DNA from: Neodontobutis hainanensis
Lineage: Eukaryota; Chordata; Actinopteri; Gobiiformes; Odontobutidae
Assembly: GCA_024349245.1 (NCBI GenBank)
Contig: JALDNG010000088.1
Coordinates: 1,390,001-1,454,000 of the forward strand
Direction of reading: 5' to 3'
DNA length: 64,000 bases
Under the pieces are notes generated by a model. That model was not told the DNA's origin and made no database searches. It worked only from the letters and a program-made list of their open reading frames with translations. The translations under genes and the position numbers were made by a program. Within the stretch, counting starts at the first letter, position 1; every line of letters starts with the position of its first letter. This document shows, in pieces, positions 48,324-59,007 of the stretch.

Positions 48324-48845
48324 TTGTGTTTCAAAGCTCTGTCAGTGGAGGACGTCGAGGTTATTTATATCTTTGGATTTATGATAATTGGCTTTCTGCT
48401 CATTGGTCTAGGGAATGCCATAAATTATCGGAAAATTTGCAAGACAGCTGCCTTTAAATCCACCCTGCCGCTGTCTGCTGAAATTAAAAAGTGCTTCTGT
48501 GATGTGAGTGAAAGCTTCAAAGGATTACATCAAAGTAATGCACAGTCCGAGGAGCTGACTCAAGACCTCTCAGCGCAGACTGTGGACATTTAGAAAAGAG
48601 TCTACAACACCGAGAGTCAGACCAGTGAGCTGCTGCCCGGCTTAACGGAGATAAAAGGGTTACAACTATGGGCCACACAAATCAAAGAGCTGATTCGCAA
48701 CATCTCGGCCCGATCTGAGGACATTCAGAAAAGAGTGGACTACATTGAGAAACTGACCGTTGAGCTGGTGCAGAGTGTTACCGGTCTGACAATGACGGAT
48801 ACATCAAGGTTGCTCCATGACTTGGAAACACAAAACCGACGCTGA
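48324..48845 (+). pseudogene. Membrane/coiled-coil ORF with one internal stop, family unknown
   Basis: I do not recognise this protein. Starting at Met 48324, a single frame runs 173 codons to TGA (48843-48845), broken only by TAG at 48591-48593. Residues about 13-32 (IYIFGFMIIGFLLIGLGNAI) form one transmembrane segment. The rest is charged and helix-prone. Two similar repeats are visible: one around SAQTVDI-stop-KRVYNTESQTSELL, the other SARSEDIQKRVDYIEKLTVEL. The second repeat has CAG (Gln) where the first has TAG, so a single C-to-T change explains the stop. The neighbours are all transposon remnants, so it may be a repeat-borne frame or a decayed host gene. Read-through is possible but unsupported. 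Confidence 0.5.
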
Positions 48846-49730
48846 GAACCAGAACTGATTGATTATGATCCGGACAAATTACTGAAGATCAAAATATAAA
48901 ATTAGAAGCCTAGCATGCAGCTGGGTTTTATCTTACCCTCTGAGACTTCCCGTACTCCCCCCTCAAGGCCGCTAAGCCTCTCTAACACACAGCCAGAACA
49001 TCGTCCCACAGAGGCCTTGACTTTACTATCCTAGCCTTCAACCGTCTGCTTTTATGACATCTGTTCGACCCTTTACTAAAAAAATGCGAAAAAATTCCAC
49101 TGAAAAATCCCATCACGTGACCACGTGTGCTGTCATCCTGCTCTGTTTGATGTGTAAGTTACAACGGCTACTGTAGTTGTGACCACGTATGTGTAACAGC
49201 TACCGTTGTTAGGTTGTAACGGTTACTGTAGTTAGAACTGCTTCTGTGTTATGTCTTTATTTTGTATATTATGTCTGTAAAATGCTCTATTTCATTTTCC
49301 TGAAGACCACAGCGCCTGAATAATGGCTGCACATGAAGCACGTTGTGACTATGTCTGTGAAAGGTGCTACATAAATAAACTTTCTTCTTCATCTTCTTCT
49401 TTCAGGGTGAAACACAATAACGTGTTACACTTACATGCCCAATTAGACCAGAACACTCACACGGCGCGATCTAAACAAAGGAAACACAAGGTGGCTACGT
49501 GGCTGTAAGGGTATAATAAGTCATATATTATTAAATCCACAAAAAGGACACCGAAATCATCAACGTAGCCGTGGCCGGCTCCTACCTGTTTACCTGACAC
49601 CAGAAGCGTAGTAAAGGGGAGTGGAAGTGACAAAGGCAGAGAACGAACTATGTGAAAGATAGAGCTTTTATAAGGACTGTACTGTAGAGGACTGGATTAA
49701 GGTCATCTTCTTTGTCCAACACCTGGTCGT
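48846..49730. other. Intergenic
   Basis: Around 49150-49240 several short CTACTGTAGTTGTGACCACG-like and complementary blocks form an imperfect repeat cluster. No gene is seen. Confidence 0.4.
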
Positions 49731-49733
49731 CTA

Positions 49734-50262
49734 ATGGTTAGACAGAGGCCTGGAGATGACTACAAGCCACAGTGTCTCGCACCCACTGTGAAATTTGGTG
49801 GAGGATTGGTGATGATATGGGGGCAAGGCTGGAATCGGGCAGATTTGTCTTTGTGAAGGATGCATGAATCCAATCACATACAAGGTTGTGCTGGAAAAAA
49901 ACTTGCTTCCTTCTGCTCTGACAATGTTCCCCAACTCTGAGGACTGTTTTTTTTCCCAGCAGGACAATGCTTCATGCCACATAGCCAGGTAAATCAAGGT
50001 GTGAATGGAAGACCACCAGATCAAGACCCTGTCATGGCCAGCTTAATCTCCAGACCTGAACCCCATTGAAAACCTCTGGAATGTAATCAAGAGGAAGATG
50101 GACGATGGACAAGCCATCAAACAAATCTGAGCTATATGAATTTTTGCCCCAGGAGTGGCATAAAGTCACCCAACATCAATGTGAAAGACTGGTGTAGAGC
50201 ATGCCAAGACACATGAAAGCTTTGATTCAAAATCATGGTTATTCCACCAAATATTGATTTCT
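49734..50262 (+). pseudogene. Tc1-like transposase C-terminal half, decayed
   Basis: Conserved Tc1 blocks can be read across frame breaks: a GGGSVMVWG-like segment (GGTGGAGGATTGGTGATGAT, about 49797), a QDNA-like segment near 49961, and [18 protein letters not shown] (about 50055-50108) carrying the catalytic Glu. Stops and frameshifts are present. The N-terminal half is missing. Confidence 0.75.
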
Positions 50263-50425
50263 GAAGTATTGAATCTGAATATTTTTAAATAAATTGAATA
50301 AAGGCAGAATTCCCAGTGGAGTTGTCATTTTCTGGCGAAACAACTATAATAGTATGGTTAAGATGCTAAGATTTGGTAAATGGAAGCTTAATGTAAAGCG
50401 CTCTGAGTACCTAGGTGGAAAATTG

Positions 50426-50426
<1 letters not shown>

Positions 50427-50502
<76 letters not shown>
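50427..50502. repeat. (AT)n microsatellite
   Basis: About 37 uninterrupted AT units, lying directly beyond the 3' end of a minus-strand LINE. Confidence 0.95.
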
Positions 50503-50504
<2 letters not shown>

Positions 50505-50518
50505 CTTAAATGTATAGA

Positions 50519-51502
50519 TTTAACTTTATTGTCAATACACATGTACAAGTACAATGCCATGAAATGCAGTTTAGGTCTATCCAGAAGTGCAATAGCAGCA
50601 AGTGCAAGATATCCAGTATTGCTTAAATAAATAAGTTAGTATGAAAAGTAATTTACAGATGGATATGTACATACTGTACATTAATATGGCTATTGCTATA
50701 AACAGAAATGATAATATACAATGATAGACATGGTGAGCTATAAACAGAAGTCAAAAATAGATTATATTATAGGTGGATATGTATTATAAACATAAAATAC
50801 AATTACAATTACTATAAACAGAATTGTATGGATGGATATATACAATGATAGGTAAGGCTATGGTGAGCAGTAGTGTAATAGTTATAGTGCAAATAATTAC
50901 GAACAGAAGCTGTCTGAATAACAGTAGTGCAGTGTAAGTTATTGCATATTTATGTAAAGTGCAGTAGTGCATGTGTGAACAGCGGGTACTGCAAATGAAC
51001 AGTTGGCAGTGCAAATAGTTCAAATAAACATAATGCTATGTATAGACAGTCCAGTGGTGCAAAAGACACCGAGAAGGTGCACAGTGAAGGGGGCAGTGTA
51101 TGAAGGGCAGAGGGATCAGCGGGGTGCAGAGTTCAATAAAGAGACAGCTCTGAGGAAAAAACTGTTCTTCAGTCTGCTGGTCCTGGTCTTGAAGCACCTG
51201 AAACGCCTGGGCAAGAGAGAGAACAGTCTATGGGCGGGATGGGAGTCCTTATGGATGCTGCGAGCTCGACGCAGACAGCATTTCCTCTGGACGTCCTCCG
51301 TGGCTGGAAGTGGAGTCCCTGTGATGCGTTGGCCGGTTTTCACCACCCGCTGCAGTGCCTTGCGCTCTGCAACAGAGCAGCTCCCATACCAGACTGTGAC
51401 ACAGTTGGTCAGGATGCTTTCTATGGTACAGCGATAGAAGTTCACCAGGATATCTGAGGACAGCCAATTGGTATGAAGTTGAGTATGTAAATAGATTAGC
51501 AT
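50519..51502 (-). mobile_element. LINE 3' end (RT C-terminus and 3' UTR)
   Basis: On the minus strand, 51502-51116 encodes the C-terminal end of a LINE ORF2 (DILVNFYRCTIESILTNCVT, VWYGSC, HPAHRLFSLLPRRFRCFKTR, LKNSFFLRAVSLLNSA). A 3' UTR follows, ending ATTGACAATAAAGTTAAATC at about 50519. It is 5'-truncated. A related fragment lies at 58095-58620. Confidence 0.8.
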
Positions 51503-51507
51503 GTATT

Positions 51508-52085
51508 TTGACTTTTATACAGGCTAGTGACTGCTTTTGTGTATATGTGGTTGGGGATATGAATGCTGACATCTCTGAAGTAAGATCTACTTTTGGCAAT
51601 CATTTAAAACAGTTCTGTATTGACAAAGGTTTGGTACTGTCCAGTCATGTGTTCCTGCCTTTTGAAAGCTTTACATATGTAAGTGATGCTTGGCATACTA
51701 CATCCTGGCTTGATCACTGCTTTTGTACAGGTGATGGCACCTACTTCCATTGTCAGGATGCAGATTGACAACAATTTGGCTACATCTGATACCATTTGTT
51801 ATTTATTTTAACTTAGAAAATATCCCTAAACTGACTCCAGTCTCTGCCTACATGAATAGTATTAATAGTGATAGCCCAGACTGGTCATAACTTACTGTTG
51901 TTAATTCTGCTGATATTAACTGTACTAATCAAGAGCATGCTACACAATTGTGTCTCCCAAATGACAATGTTCTGAACGCTTTACATGGTGTACAATTTTT
52001 ATGCAAGGGATTAATTTGACCATATCATAATTTTATTCACAATTTCCAACTCCAAGCTTTATAAACTTGAATCCTTATTGGATTT
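51508..52085 (+). pseudogene. LINE endonuclease fragment
   Basis: The frame 51508-51768 reads VVGDMNADISEVRSTFGNHL ... SFTYVSDAWHTTSWLDHCF, the C-terminal part of an apurinic-type LINE endonuclease with its GDxN and SWLDH motifs. Decayed continuation (SADINCTNQEHATQLC) runs to about 52010. It is on the opposite strand to the LINE on its left. Confidence 0.7.
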
Positions 52086-52094
52086 AATGCATAT

Positions 52095-52319
52095 TAAAGG
52101 CCTGTCGCAGTCAGTAGCTCAGTGGGTAGAGCAGTCGTCTTTCAACCGGAAGGTAGGTAATTTGATTCCCACTCTCCTCACAGTTCATACTGTCGTTGTG
52201 TCCTTGGGCAATACACTCAACCCACCTTGCCTCCAGTGGCTGTAACACTGGTAATTACTGTAAAACAATGTAAGTCGCTTTGGATAAAAGCGTCTGCTAA
52301 ATGAATAAATGTAAATGTA
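52095..52319 (+). repeat. tRNA-derived SINE, family B, copy 2, with 9-bp duplication
   Basis: The head has TAGCTCAGTGGGTAGAGC; the tail has TAAGTCGCTTTGGATAAAAG and ATGAATAAATGTAAATG. AATGCATAT flanks both sides (52086-52094 and 52320-52328), which defines the insertion borders. It inserted just downstream of a LINE relic. Confidence 0.85.
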
Positions 52320-52385
52320 AATGCATATCAGGTGATGTGTATTTGTGTAACAAGGGAAAGTGTGGCCTAAGGAGATCAACCCCCT

Positions 52386-52680
52386 ATACAAGGTGTGCAT
52401 AATTATTAGGCAGATTCTTCTCCTCAGGAAAATTTGCTAAAAAAGAGATTTAACTGACTCTGAAAAGTCAAAAATTGTAGAAAAGTTTTTCACAGGAGTG
52501 CAGCCCTCTTGAAATATTTAAAATATTGGGGCGTGATCACAAAACTATCAAACGTTTTGTAGCAAATAGTCTACAGGGTAGCAAGAAATGTGTCGAGAAG
52601 AAAAGACGCAAATTAACCGCCAAAGATTTGCAAAGAATCAAATGTGAAGCTACCAGGAACTCCTGCCTCACCAACCAAGG
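52386..52680 (+). pseudogene. 5' relic of a second DD37E-type Tc1/mariner element
   Basis: It contains the subterminal GTGTGCATAATTATTAGGCA motif, then sequence matching the start of the transposase at 30513-31525 (LTDSEKSKIV-like; HKTIKRFVANSLQGSKK; EKKRRKLTAKDLQRIK). It is cut off before the catalytic domain and joins proline-rich LINE sequence. Confidence 0.7.
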
Positions 52681-53870
52681 ATCTTCCTCTGACTGGACCA
52701 CCATCAACATCTCCACCACTGAAATGGACCCCCCCAATAGGACCCTGGACCCCCCCCACTAACATCAACACCTTCTGCGGACCTCACCATCTCTGTCCCA
52801 TCCCCGGATTCACCAATGGGATTTCCAGATCACCTGGAAATGTTGTTAAAATCTGGAATTAAGATGATACCCCTCACACCTAACTTGGCCAGGTCACCGG
52901 AACTATCATAATCTATAAAAACACCACCCCCAAAACCACCCAGAAGTACCACTTCTCCACCTCGGCCAGTACTAATAAGACCCCTGTCCAATGCACCCCT
53001 GTCAGACCCCCTCCACCTACTCCCAGACCAGCTCTAAAAGCAAAACACTTATCAACCTGAGGCCCTCGGAGAGAACACTCCCCCCGAGCTCCATATCTAC
53101 AGTTAGGAGTTGCAGATTGGAGAAGAGAATAACAGTTAGATTGTCTAATCAGACAAATCTGATTCAAATCTCCTGCAAACAGATTAAGTCTGGTCTTGCT
53201 CAAACAGACTTGCAGTGTTCAATGTCAGGTCTTTGGGAAACAAGTCTTTTTTAATTAATGATTTTTTAACTTCAAATAAGTTTGATTTTATGTTTTTAAC
53301 AGACCCATGGTTAGACAGCAAGACTGGAAATGTGGTCCTTATTGAATCCACCCCATCGAATTTCAACTTTGTATCCAAAATACAGGGGAAAAAAAAGGGT
53401 GGTGGTGTATGTGCCTTTCTTTAGGGATAATATTCTTATCCAGAAACTATCACTTGGGGAGTTTTCATCATTTGAGTATGTATCATTCAAAATGGAGTTG
53501 AGGTTTTATCCATCTATTTTAGATATTGTTCTTTACAAACCACCCCAACAATGTCATGACTTTATTAATGATTTTACTGAAATGCTTTCGGTTATTTCCA
53601 CAGAATTTGAACAAATAGTCATATCAGGTAATTTTAATGTGCATGTGAATAATGTTTGTGACAGAAATGCTAGTAGCTTATGTGCCTCCTCGGACCCTGA
53701 GAACATCTGGGACAGGCCTTCTGCTCGTGCCCAGAGTTAGAACTAAACAGGGTGAAGCAGCGTTTAAGTTTCACGCAGCAAAAACCTGGAAGTAAAACAA
53801 GCCTCAACTTTAAAAATGTTTAAGGGAGGTTATAAACCTTCCTCTTTAGTGCTGCCTACATTATAACATA
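52681..53870 (+). pseudogene. LINE remnant (5' region, endonuclease, 3' end)
   Basis: A proline-rich leader (52681-53040) precedes endonuclease sequence: FNVRSLGNKSFLINDFL (about 53213), FMFLTDPWLD (about 53290), GKKKGGGVCAF, and after a frameshift EYVSFKMELR and QIVISGNFNVHVNN (about 53610-53650). A jump at about 53690 goes straight to the LINE C-terminal end (RTKQGEAAFKFHAAKTW) and 3' UTR, so the reverse transcriptase is deleted. It is the fish L2/CR1-like type. Confidence 0.75.
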
Positions 53871-54054
53871 AAGTGTTTTTTTTTTATCTGCACTCTTCTT
53901 TTATAATTTTTTTTTAATTTTTCTTATGTTTCTAAATCTAAATCTAAATCTTATAAATTGTCTACAGAAATTTATTTCTGTAAACCACTTTGAGTTACCA
54001 AGTGTAGTGGCACCTGGTTGCTTTTAATTCTTCTGTACCATCTTTTGAAGTCAG

Positions 54055-54623
54055 TGTCAGATCCACTCCGTCTCTCTCAGGGATCCGCTCCACTTTCCTT
54101 CTGTCTCCATCTCATCACTGCCACCTGTCCCAAGCACCTGCAGCCTAATACCATCAGTGAGGTATTTAAACCTCTCCTGTCCACCTCTATCCTGCCAGAT
54201 CGTTCAGAATACTTTGTGTGAATGTTTCCAGCCCTCGCTCCAGCCCTCGCTCCAGCCCTCGCTCCAGCCTTCGCTCCAGGTCTCAGGTTTGGACTACAGC
54301 TATCAGTCCAGTTCCTCGGCTTGGTCCCAGTCACCGGCTCGGCTCCAGGTCTCGGTTTAGCTCCACGGCTCAACTCCAGCTCTCAGCCCAGCTCTCCAGC
54401 TTGGTCCCCGTCACCAGCTCGGCTCCAGTCCTCATCGCCGTTCTACAGCTCCACTCCAGATCTCGGTCTAGCTCCTCGGCTTGGTTCCAGTTCACAACTT
54501 CACTTCAGCCATCAGCGCAGTCTCAGATCCCCTATCCAGCTTCCTGTCATTATCTGTACTTTAATAAAGAATCACTTATCTTCACTGTGTTGTGCGCTTT
54601 TGAGTCTTCAGTCCCACATTACA
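54055..54623 (+). mobile_element. Solo LTR, gypsy-type, 569 bp
   Basis: It begins TGTCAG and ends ATTACA. A perfect 5-bp target duplication GTCAG flanks it (54050-54054 and 54624-54628). Inside are a TATA-like GGTATTTAAACC (about 54162) and a poly(A)-like AATAAAGA (about 54563). A 12-bp GCTCCAGCCCTC minisatellite of about four units lies at about 54230-54280. No internal retroviral sequence remains, so it arose by LTR-LTR recombination. Its TGTCAx start resembles the gypsy LTR at 59630 but the body differs. Confidence 0.85.
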
Positions 54624-54628
54624 GTCAG

Positions 54629-55189
54629 TCTAATTACAACCAGTATTTAAAACACGAGCAGACAACTGTCTTCTTTTTATACATTTACTTCCAAACAAAA
54701 AAGATATACATAGACATAGTACGCACGGTCAAAAAACTGTGTTGCTTCCAACGTCTCTAACTTCAAACTACAAACTACATGCTGTAGCAGATCAGCCTCC
54801 AGAACGCCACACGGATTATAACATTTGTTTAATCACTTACAGACCTCCAAACTGTTTCACTAAGGGTCTTCAAGATTAACAACTGTTTCACCATCGGCCT
54901 CCAGAGACAGGCCGTGGATGTAAATCTTGAGAAGAAGACATGCTAACCCCGTTTTCTTTCAGATAAAAGGACACCAACGTGTTTTGCCAAGGACAGGAAA
55001 CTTATTAATGACTTTGTTTTGCTTTTATAAGAATTGGAACTTCGTTCTACCCAGCACCGTGTCAAAGGTGACACATGGAACATCACAGACCGCTAGGCGC
55101 CATGTCCAAAAGCCGTAAATCCTGTAGATAAGGTGTCCATCCAGCTTTCTCGAGAACACTTTATTCTAATCCTGATTGACAGTTGAAAA
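54629..55189. other. Intergenic
   Basis: No recognisable feature. Confidence 0.35.
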
Positions 55190-56260
55190 TGTCTTTGATC
55201 ATAGTCATTCGGGCATGGTCAAATACTACCCCCTTTTGGTTTAACTGGACAAATGACTCTGCACTCAAGAAGGACATTTGGTGTTATTTCATTAAAGGAC
55301 ATTTTGTTATTTTATTACTTAGAAAGATTGTGAATGTACTAACAATTATACTGTTTGTTTCCAGGATGCAGAGTTTTACAAGGCAACTAATTCCTTATTC
55401 CATTTCTACAGAGTTACGTTTCATGTTAATAAAATGTAATGAATATATGTTTTTATAATAAGTCTGACAAATGTTTCTTTGCATAATTCTGCAAGTACAA
55501 ATGTTTTTGTGTGTTTTACGAAAACCAAGGAAAATAGGGTGAAACAAAAGGAATGTCTAAGACTTAGTTTAAACATTTAAACTCCCCCCAAAGCAATGCC
55601 TTCTCCGTAAGACACACCCCGTCCAGAGGTGTTAAAACTGGCGCACAGCCAAAAACACGCTCTCTCTACTCTTCGTCTCCTCTTCACTTCGCACTGGACC
55701 TCTTGTCCGTTCAGGGCCGTAGGCCCTCGAAACTCTCACAAGCTCCGGACCTCGTGTAACGAGTAAATTTTCTTTGTACTTTAAAGCCTGCAAGTTTAGC
55801 TTGCCGCGATAAAGTTTCCTTCACACAGCTGCTCAAAGTAGCTTACTTCCTGCCAGCCTGCCAACAAAAGGAAGTTGCCTCGCTTTTATTTTTGAAGATT
55901 TCCTGCCTGCTAAAGAGTTAGCTTGACTAAAATCTAACTTTCTCGAGCAAGTTTAAGCCAGCAACACAGCCGCTAAACCTTCTCCAGTGGACTTCGCAAT
56001 AACTTTGAAGGACTCGATTTTACTCGGTGTACGACGCTGATGCTAAAAGGCTTGGCTAGTTGTGACAGTAACGAGACGCTTTTTGAATCTCCCGGGCCTC
56101 ACGGCGGCCCCTCTGGAGAGTGGAAACAGAAGGCCATCCTGGAGGCGACAAAAGTCACCGGATGCGACAGGGTTCTGCAGAACCTCTGGAGTCCTAGTCG
56201 CTAAGACCTGAGACCGAATACTACCCCAGGGTGAGTCAAAAGCGTTACACAAGTTTGGCG
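55190..56260 (+). other. Possible 5' LTR of a retrovirus-like element
   Basis: A promoter-like segment (GTGTTAAAACTGGCGCACAG, about 55629) is followed by a pyrimidine-rich start region. The block ends GCGTTACACAAGTTTGGCGT (about 56243), reminiscent of an LTR end plus a TGGCG-type tRNA-Lys primer site. The left border and a matching 3' LTR are not visible, so this is only a hypothesis. It is consistent with the gag-like frame at 59008. Confidence 0.3.
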
Positions 56261-57550
56261 TCTAAACTGTCTAAACATAGTAGCCTTAGCATCAGAAACC
56301 GTCATCGAACCCCTCTAAACGCTCCGTAAAATCCCCTCAGTTAATAATAGAATCAATAATCAATAATTCCTTTGGTTTCACAAAATCCTCTGAAAGCAAG
56401 TTTATCGTTCTTTGATTTACCCATTTATGTGTCCATAACTATTCCTTTGTGTCATTTCCCCTGTCATTATTCACTGTTTAACTTTATAATCTTTAATAAA
56501 ACCCCATAAAGACATTTAATGTTTCATTGTTTAATTGAGAATTTTCGAAAACGAGAAGAATTTACTTCCTTTAGATTAATGAGACCAGGCTAAACAGTTT
56601 CTCTGGATCTGTTCAAAACTAGAGTGGTGCCCCGAAAGAAATTAATATTTTGATAAGCAAAATATTAATTATTAATTTTCATAATTAATATTCATATTAA
56701 TTATTAATACGACCATATTCACTACATATTATTTTTTACGCCCCGCGTGAGGCTCGGAAGAATTTTCTTGATTAAACATTAGAATCACTCAATATCCAAA
56801 GTCTTTACAAAATTGCTGTCCATTGAAAGCTGTGCCTTTGTTGTGCTGTTGCTTAGCAATGCGTTTAACCGCGTGCGTGTGTGTGTGTGAGAGTTGTGCT
56901 TTTGTTTGTTTAAGTGTGAAGCGCTGTCGAAATTGCTGATTCAAATCGTACCAGCTGGACTGATATTGTTTTGAATTACAATTAGTATTGTACGTACATT
57001 TATGGCCAGAGCATTAATCAAGTACTTGTTAAAAGTTGCTTAGAGTCTGTTACAAAGCTTAGAGACTCTGCAAATTGCATGCATGTTAAACACACGAGCC
57101 AAAGTGTGTAACTTCATATGGGCCCGAGACAAAAGCTAACTACTGTGCTACGCCAGAGTTAAGTTAAAATTGTCTCTCACAAGTTGGAAAAAAATTGCTG
57201 CGTTACACCGGAATTTATAAGAAAACTTGTCTTGCCTAAGGCTTATGAGCCTGGGTGTATTTTGCTGTAGGCCTTCACAGACTAGCTAACTGTGAAAACC
57301 CTCCCCCTAAAAGCCACGTGGGCTGCCGTGCGTTTTGTCTAAAAACGTGGTTTGAGCCTGCTGTGGTAAATGTGCTTGTGTTTAAAACGTGGCCTTGTAC
57401 CTGCCTTGTACAAAGCGCTGCTGTGTTTTAAACCGCTGGTTTAACAAGTTGTAGACGCGTAACCAAGTCAGTCTCTGACTGGAGGTAAAAACAAACTTTG
57501 CCCCGGCACCCTCAAAGGGGCGTGCCGGAGACTTCACTCCGGAAGCCAGA
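56261..57550. other. Possible retroelement leader
   Basis: No coding region is recognised. It has several A/T-rich palindromic bits (TAATATTAATTA type, about 56640-56710) and short GT repeats. Confidence 0.3.
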
Positions 57551-57706
57551 GACTCACGAGAGTCTCTATCGCCCCCTAGCGGAAAGAAGTGGTAAAACCA
57601 CTGACTCACGAGAGTCTTTATCGCCCCCTAGCGGAAAGAAGTAGTAAAACCACAGACACAAATTTCTACTGCCCCTAGCGGAAGAGAAGTGCGAAACTTC
57701 TAAAAA
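57551..57706. repeat. 52-bp tandem repeat, three units
   Basis: Units start at 57551, 57603 and 57655. Units 1 and 2 are almost identical (GACTCACGAGAGTCT-TATCGCCCCCTAGCGG, then AAAGAAGT-GTAAAACCAC). Unit 3 is more diverged but keeps the CCCCTAGCGGAA-GAAGT core. GACTC-ACGA-GAGTC inside units 1 and 2 is itself a small hairpin. Confidence 0.85.
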
Positions 57707-58094
57707 TCTCAGAGGAGCTCTACGTCTCTCTCTGGTGGTCACTCAACGGAATTACACTTTTTCCTTAAAACAGTGACTAATTCAAGTTTAGAACTTAACT
57801 GAATAATTTAAGCTTTCATTGACACTGAAATGCCTGATTGAATTAACATAAAAAGTGAATTACTCTCTGTATTAACACCTGCTGAACTGCTATTAAGCTG
57901 TTTTTGATTGTTGTTAATGCCTGTGTTTTTTTTTAAATGCACAAACCTGCATTGCATCTGCTTTTGGAAAATCTTTAATGCTAACACTGCATTTAATTTG
58001 ATTGATTAATTTGTCTTGATTAACAATTTAAGACTGCTTTTGTGACTTTCCTATCTACCCAGGATTTGTCAAATTGGAATGCTAACGCTAACAG

Positions 58095-58628
58095 CTTACA
58101 ATTCAATTCAATTCAATTCACTTTATTTGCCATTTGCAGTATAAAACCACATTGGAAAAAAATGTGCCAGAGGCTCAAAGTGCAAAGTACAAAGTCAGAC
58201 ATATAAAAGACATAACATAAAACAGACAAGCAAGTGCCACATAAAAGCTCAAAAGTAAAATTCTGTATTAAAAATCAGACATAAATATAAAGTGCCTAGT
58301 TTAAAGTGCTTTGTTTAAAGTGATTACAGCTTGGGGAAAGAAACTGTTTAAATGGCGATCAGTAGTACATTTGATCGATCGATACCTTCTCCCTGAGGGA
58401 AGCATCTTAAAAAAAGTCCTTGCAGGATGGCCTGAGGCATCGTTAGCAAGTTTTAAAGCACGATTCAAGAGTCTAGCTTTATATGTAGCCTCCAGGAGTG
58501 GCAAAGTGCAGCCAATGATCCCGCTGGCTGAGCGAACCACTTTGTTCAGAGACTTCTTTTCTTTCAAGGTGAGATTACCAAACCACAAAGTAATACAATT
58601 AGTTAAAACACTCTCAATTACGCAATAG
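58095..58628 (-). mobile_element. LINE 3' end fragment
   Basis: The minus-strand frame 58588-58301 reads VVRSASGIIGCTLPLLEATY ... KMLPSGRRYRSIKCTTDRHL ... NSFFPQAVITLNKAL, the C-terminus of a LINE ORF2 homologous to 51116-51502. The 3' UTR ends in AAATAAAGTGAATTGAATTG with GAATT repeats at about 58095. It is 5'-truncated and sits inside the putative retroelement leader. Confidence 0.8.
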
Positions 58629-59007
58629 TAAAAATTTAAAAGAATCTTAGTACTAACACTACGACAACCCTGCTAACCCTGCACGAATTTTGTCATAGCT
58701 GTAATTTAAAAGCTGATTACCTGCATGAATTGTTAGATTAAACCCACTGATTCTGCACTGTTAATTTTAGGAATTAGCACAGCAGCATCCCAGCACTGTC
58801 AACCCTCATTAACGTTCACACCACTAGGCTATTGCTACATAGTCACTGCTTAATACTAGCATAAGGTCATTTCACTCAGAAATAGACTTTATACCAACTT
58901 CCACTTTAACAATTCCTTCTTTTATTACTTTCAATCTGACTTATTTGACTTAATACCCCTTTTATTTTAATTTAATTAGAATTTTATTTTATTTTAAATA
59001 AAATAAA

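Noticed and set aside
54218..54760. Open frames rich in Leu-Ala-Pro or Ser-Arg repeats
   Set aside because: They are products of the GCTCCAGCCCTC minisatellite inside the solo LTR; all three frames are open there because of the repeat.
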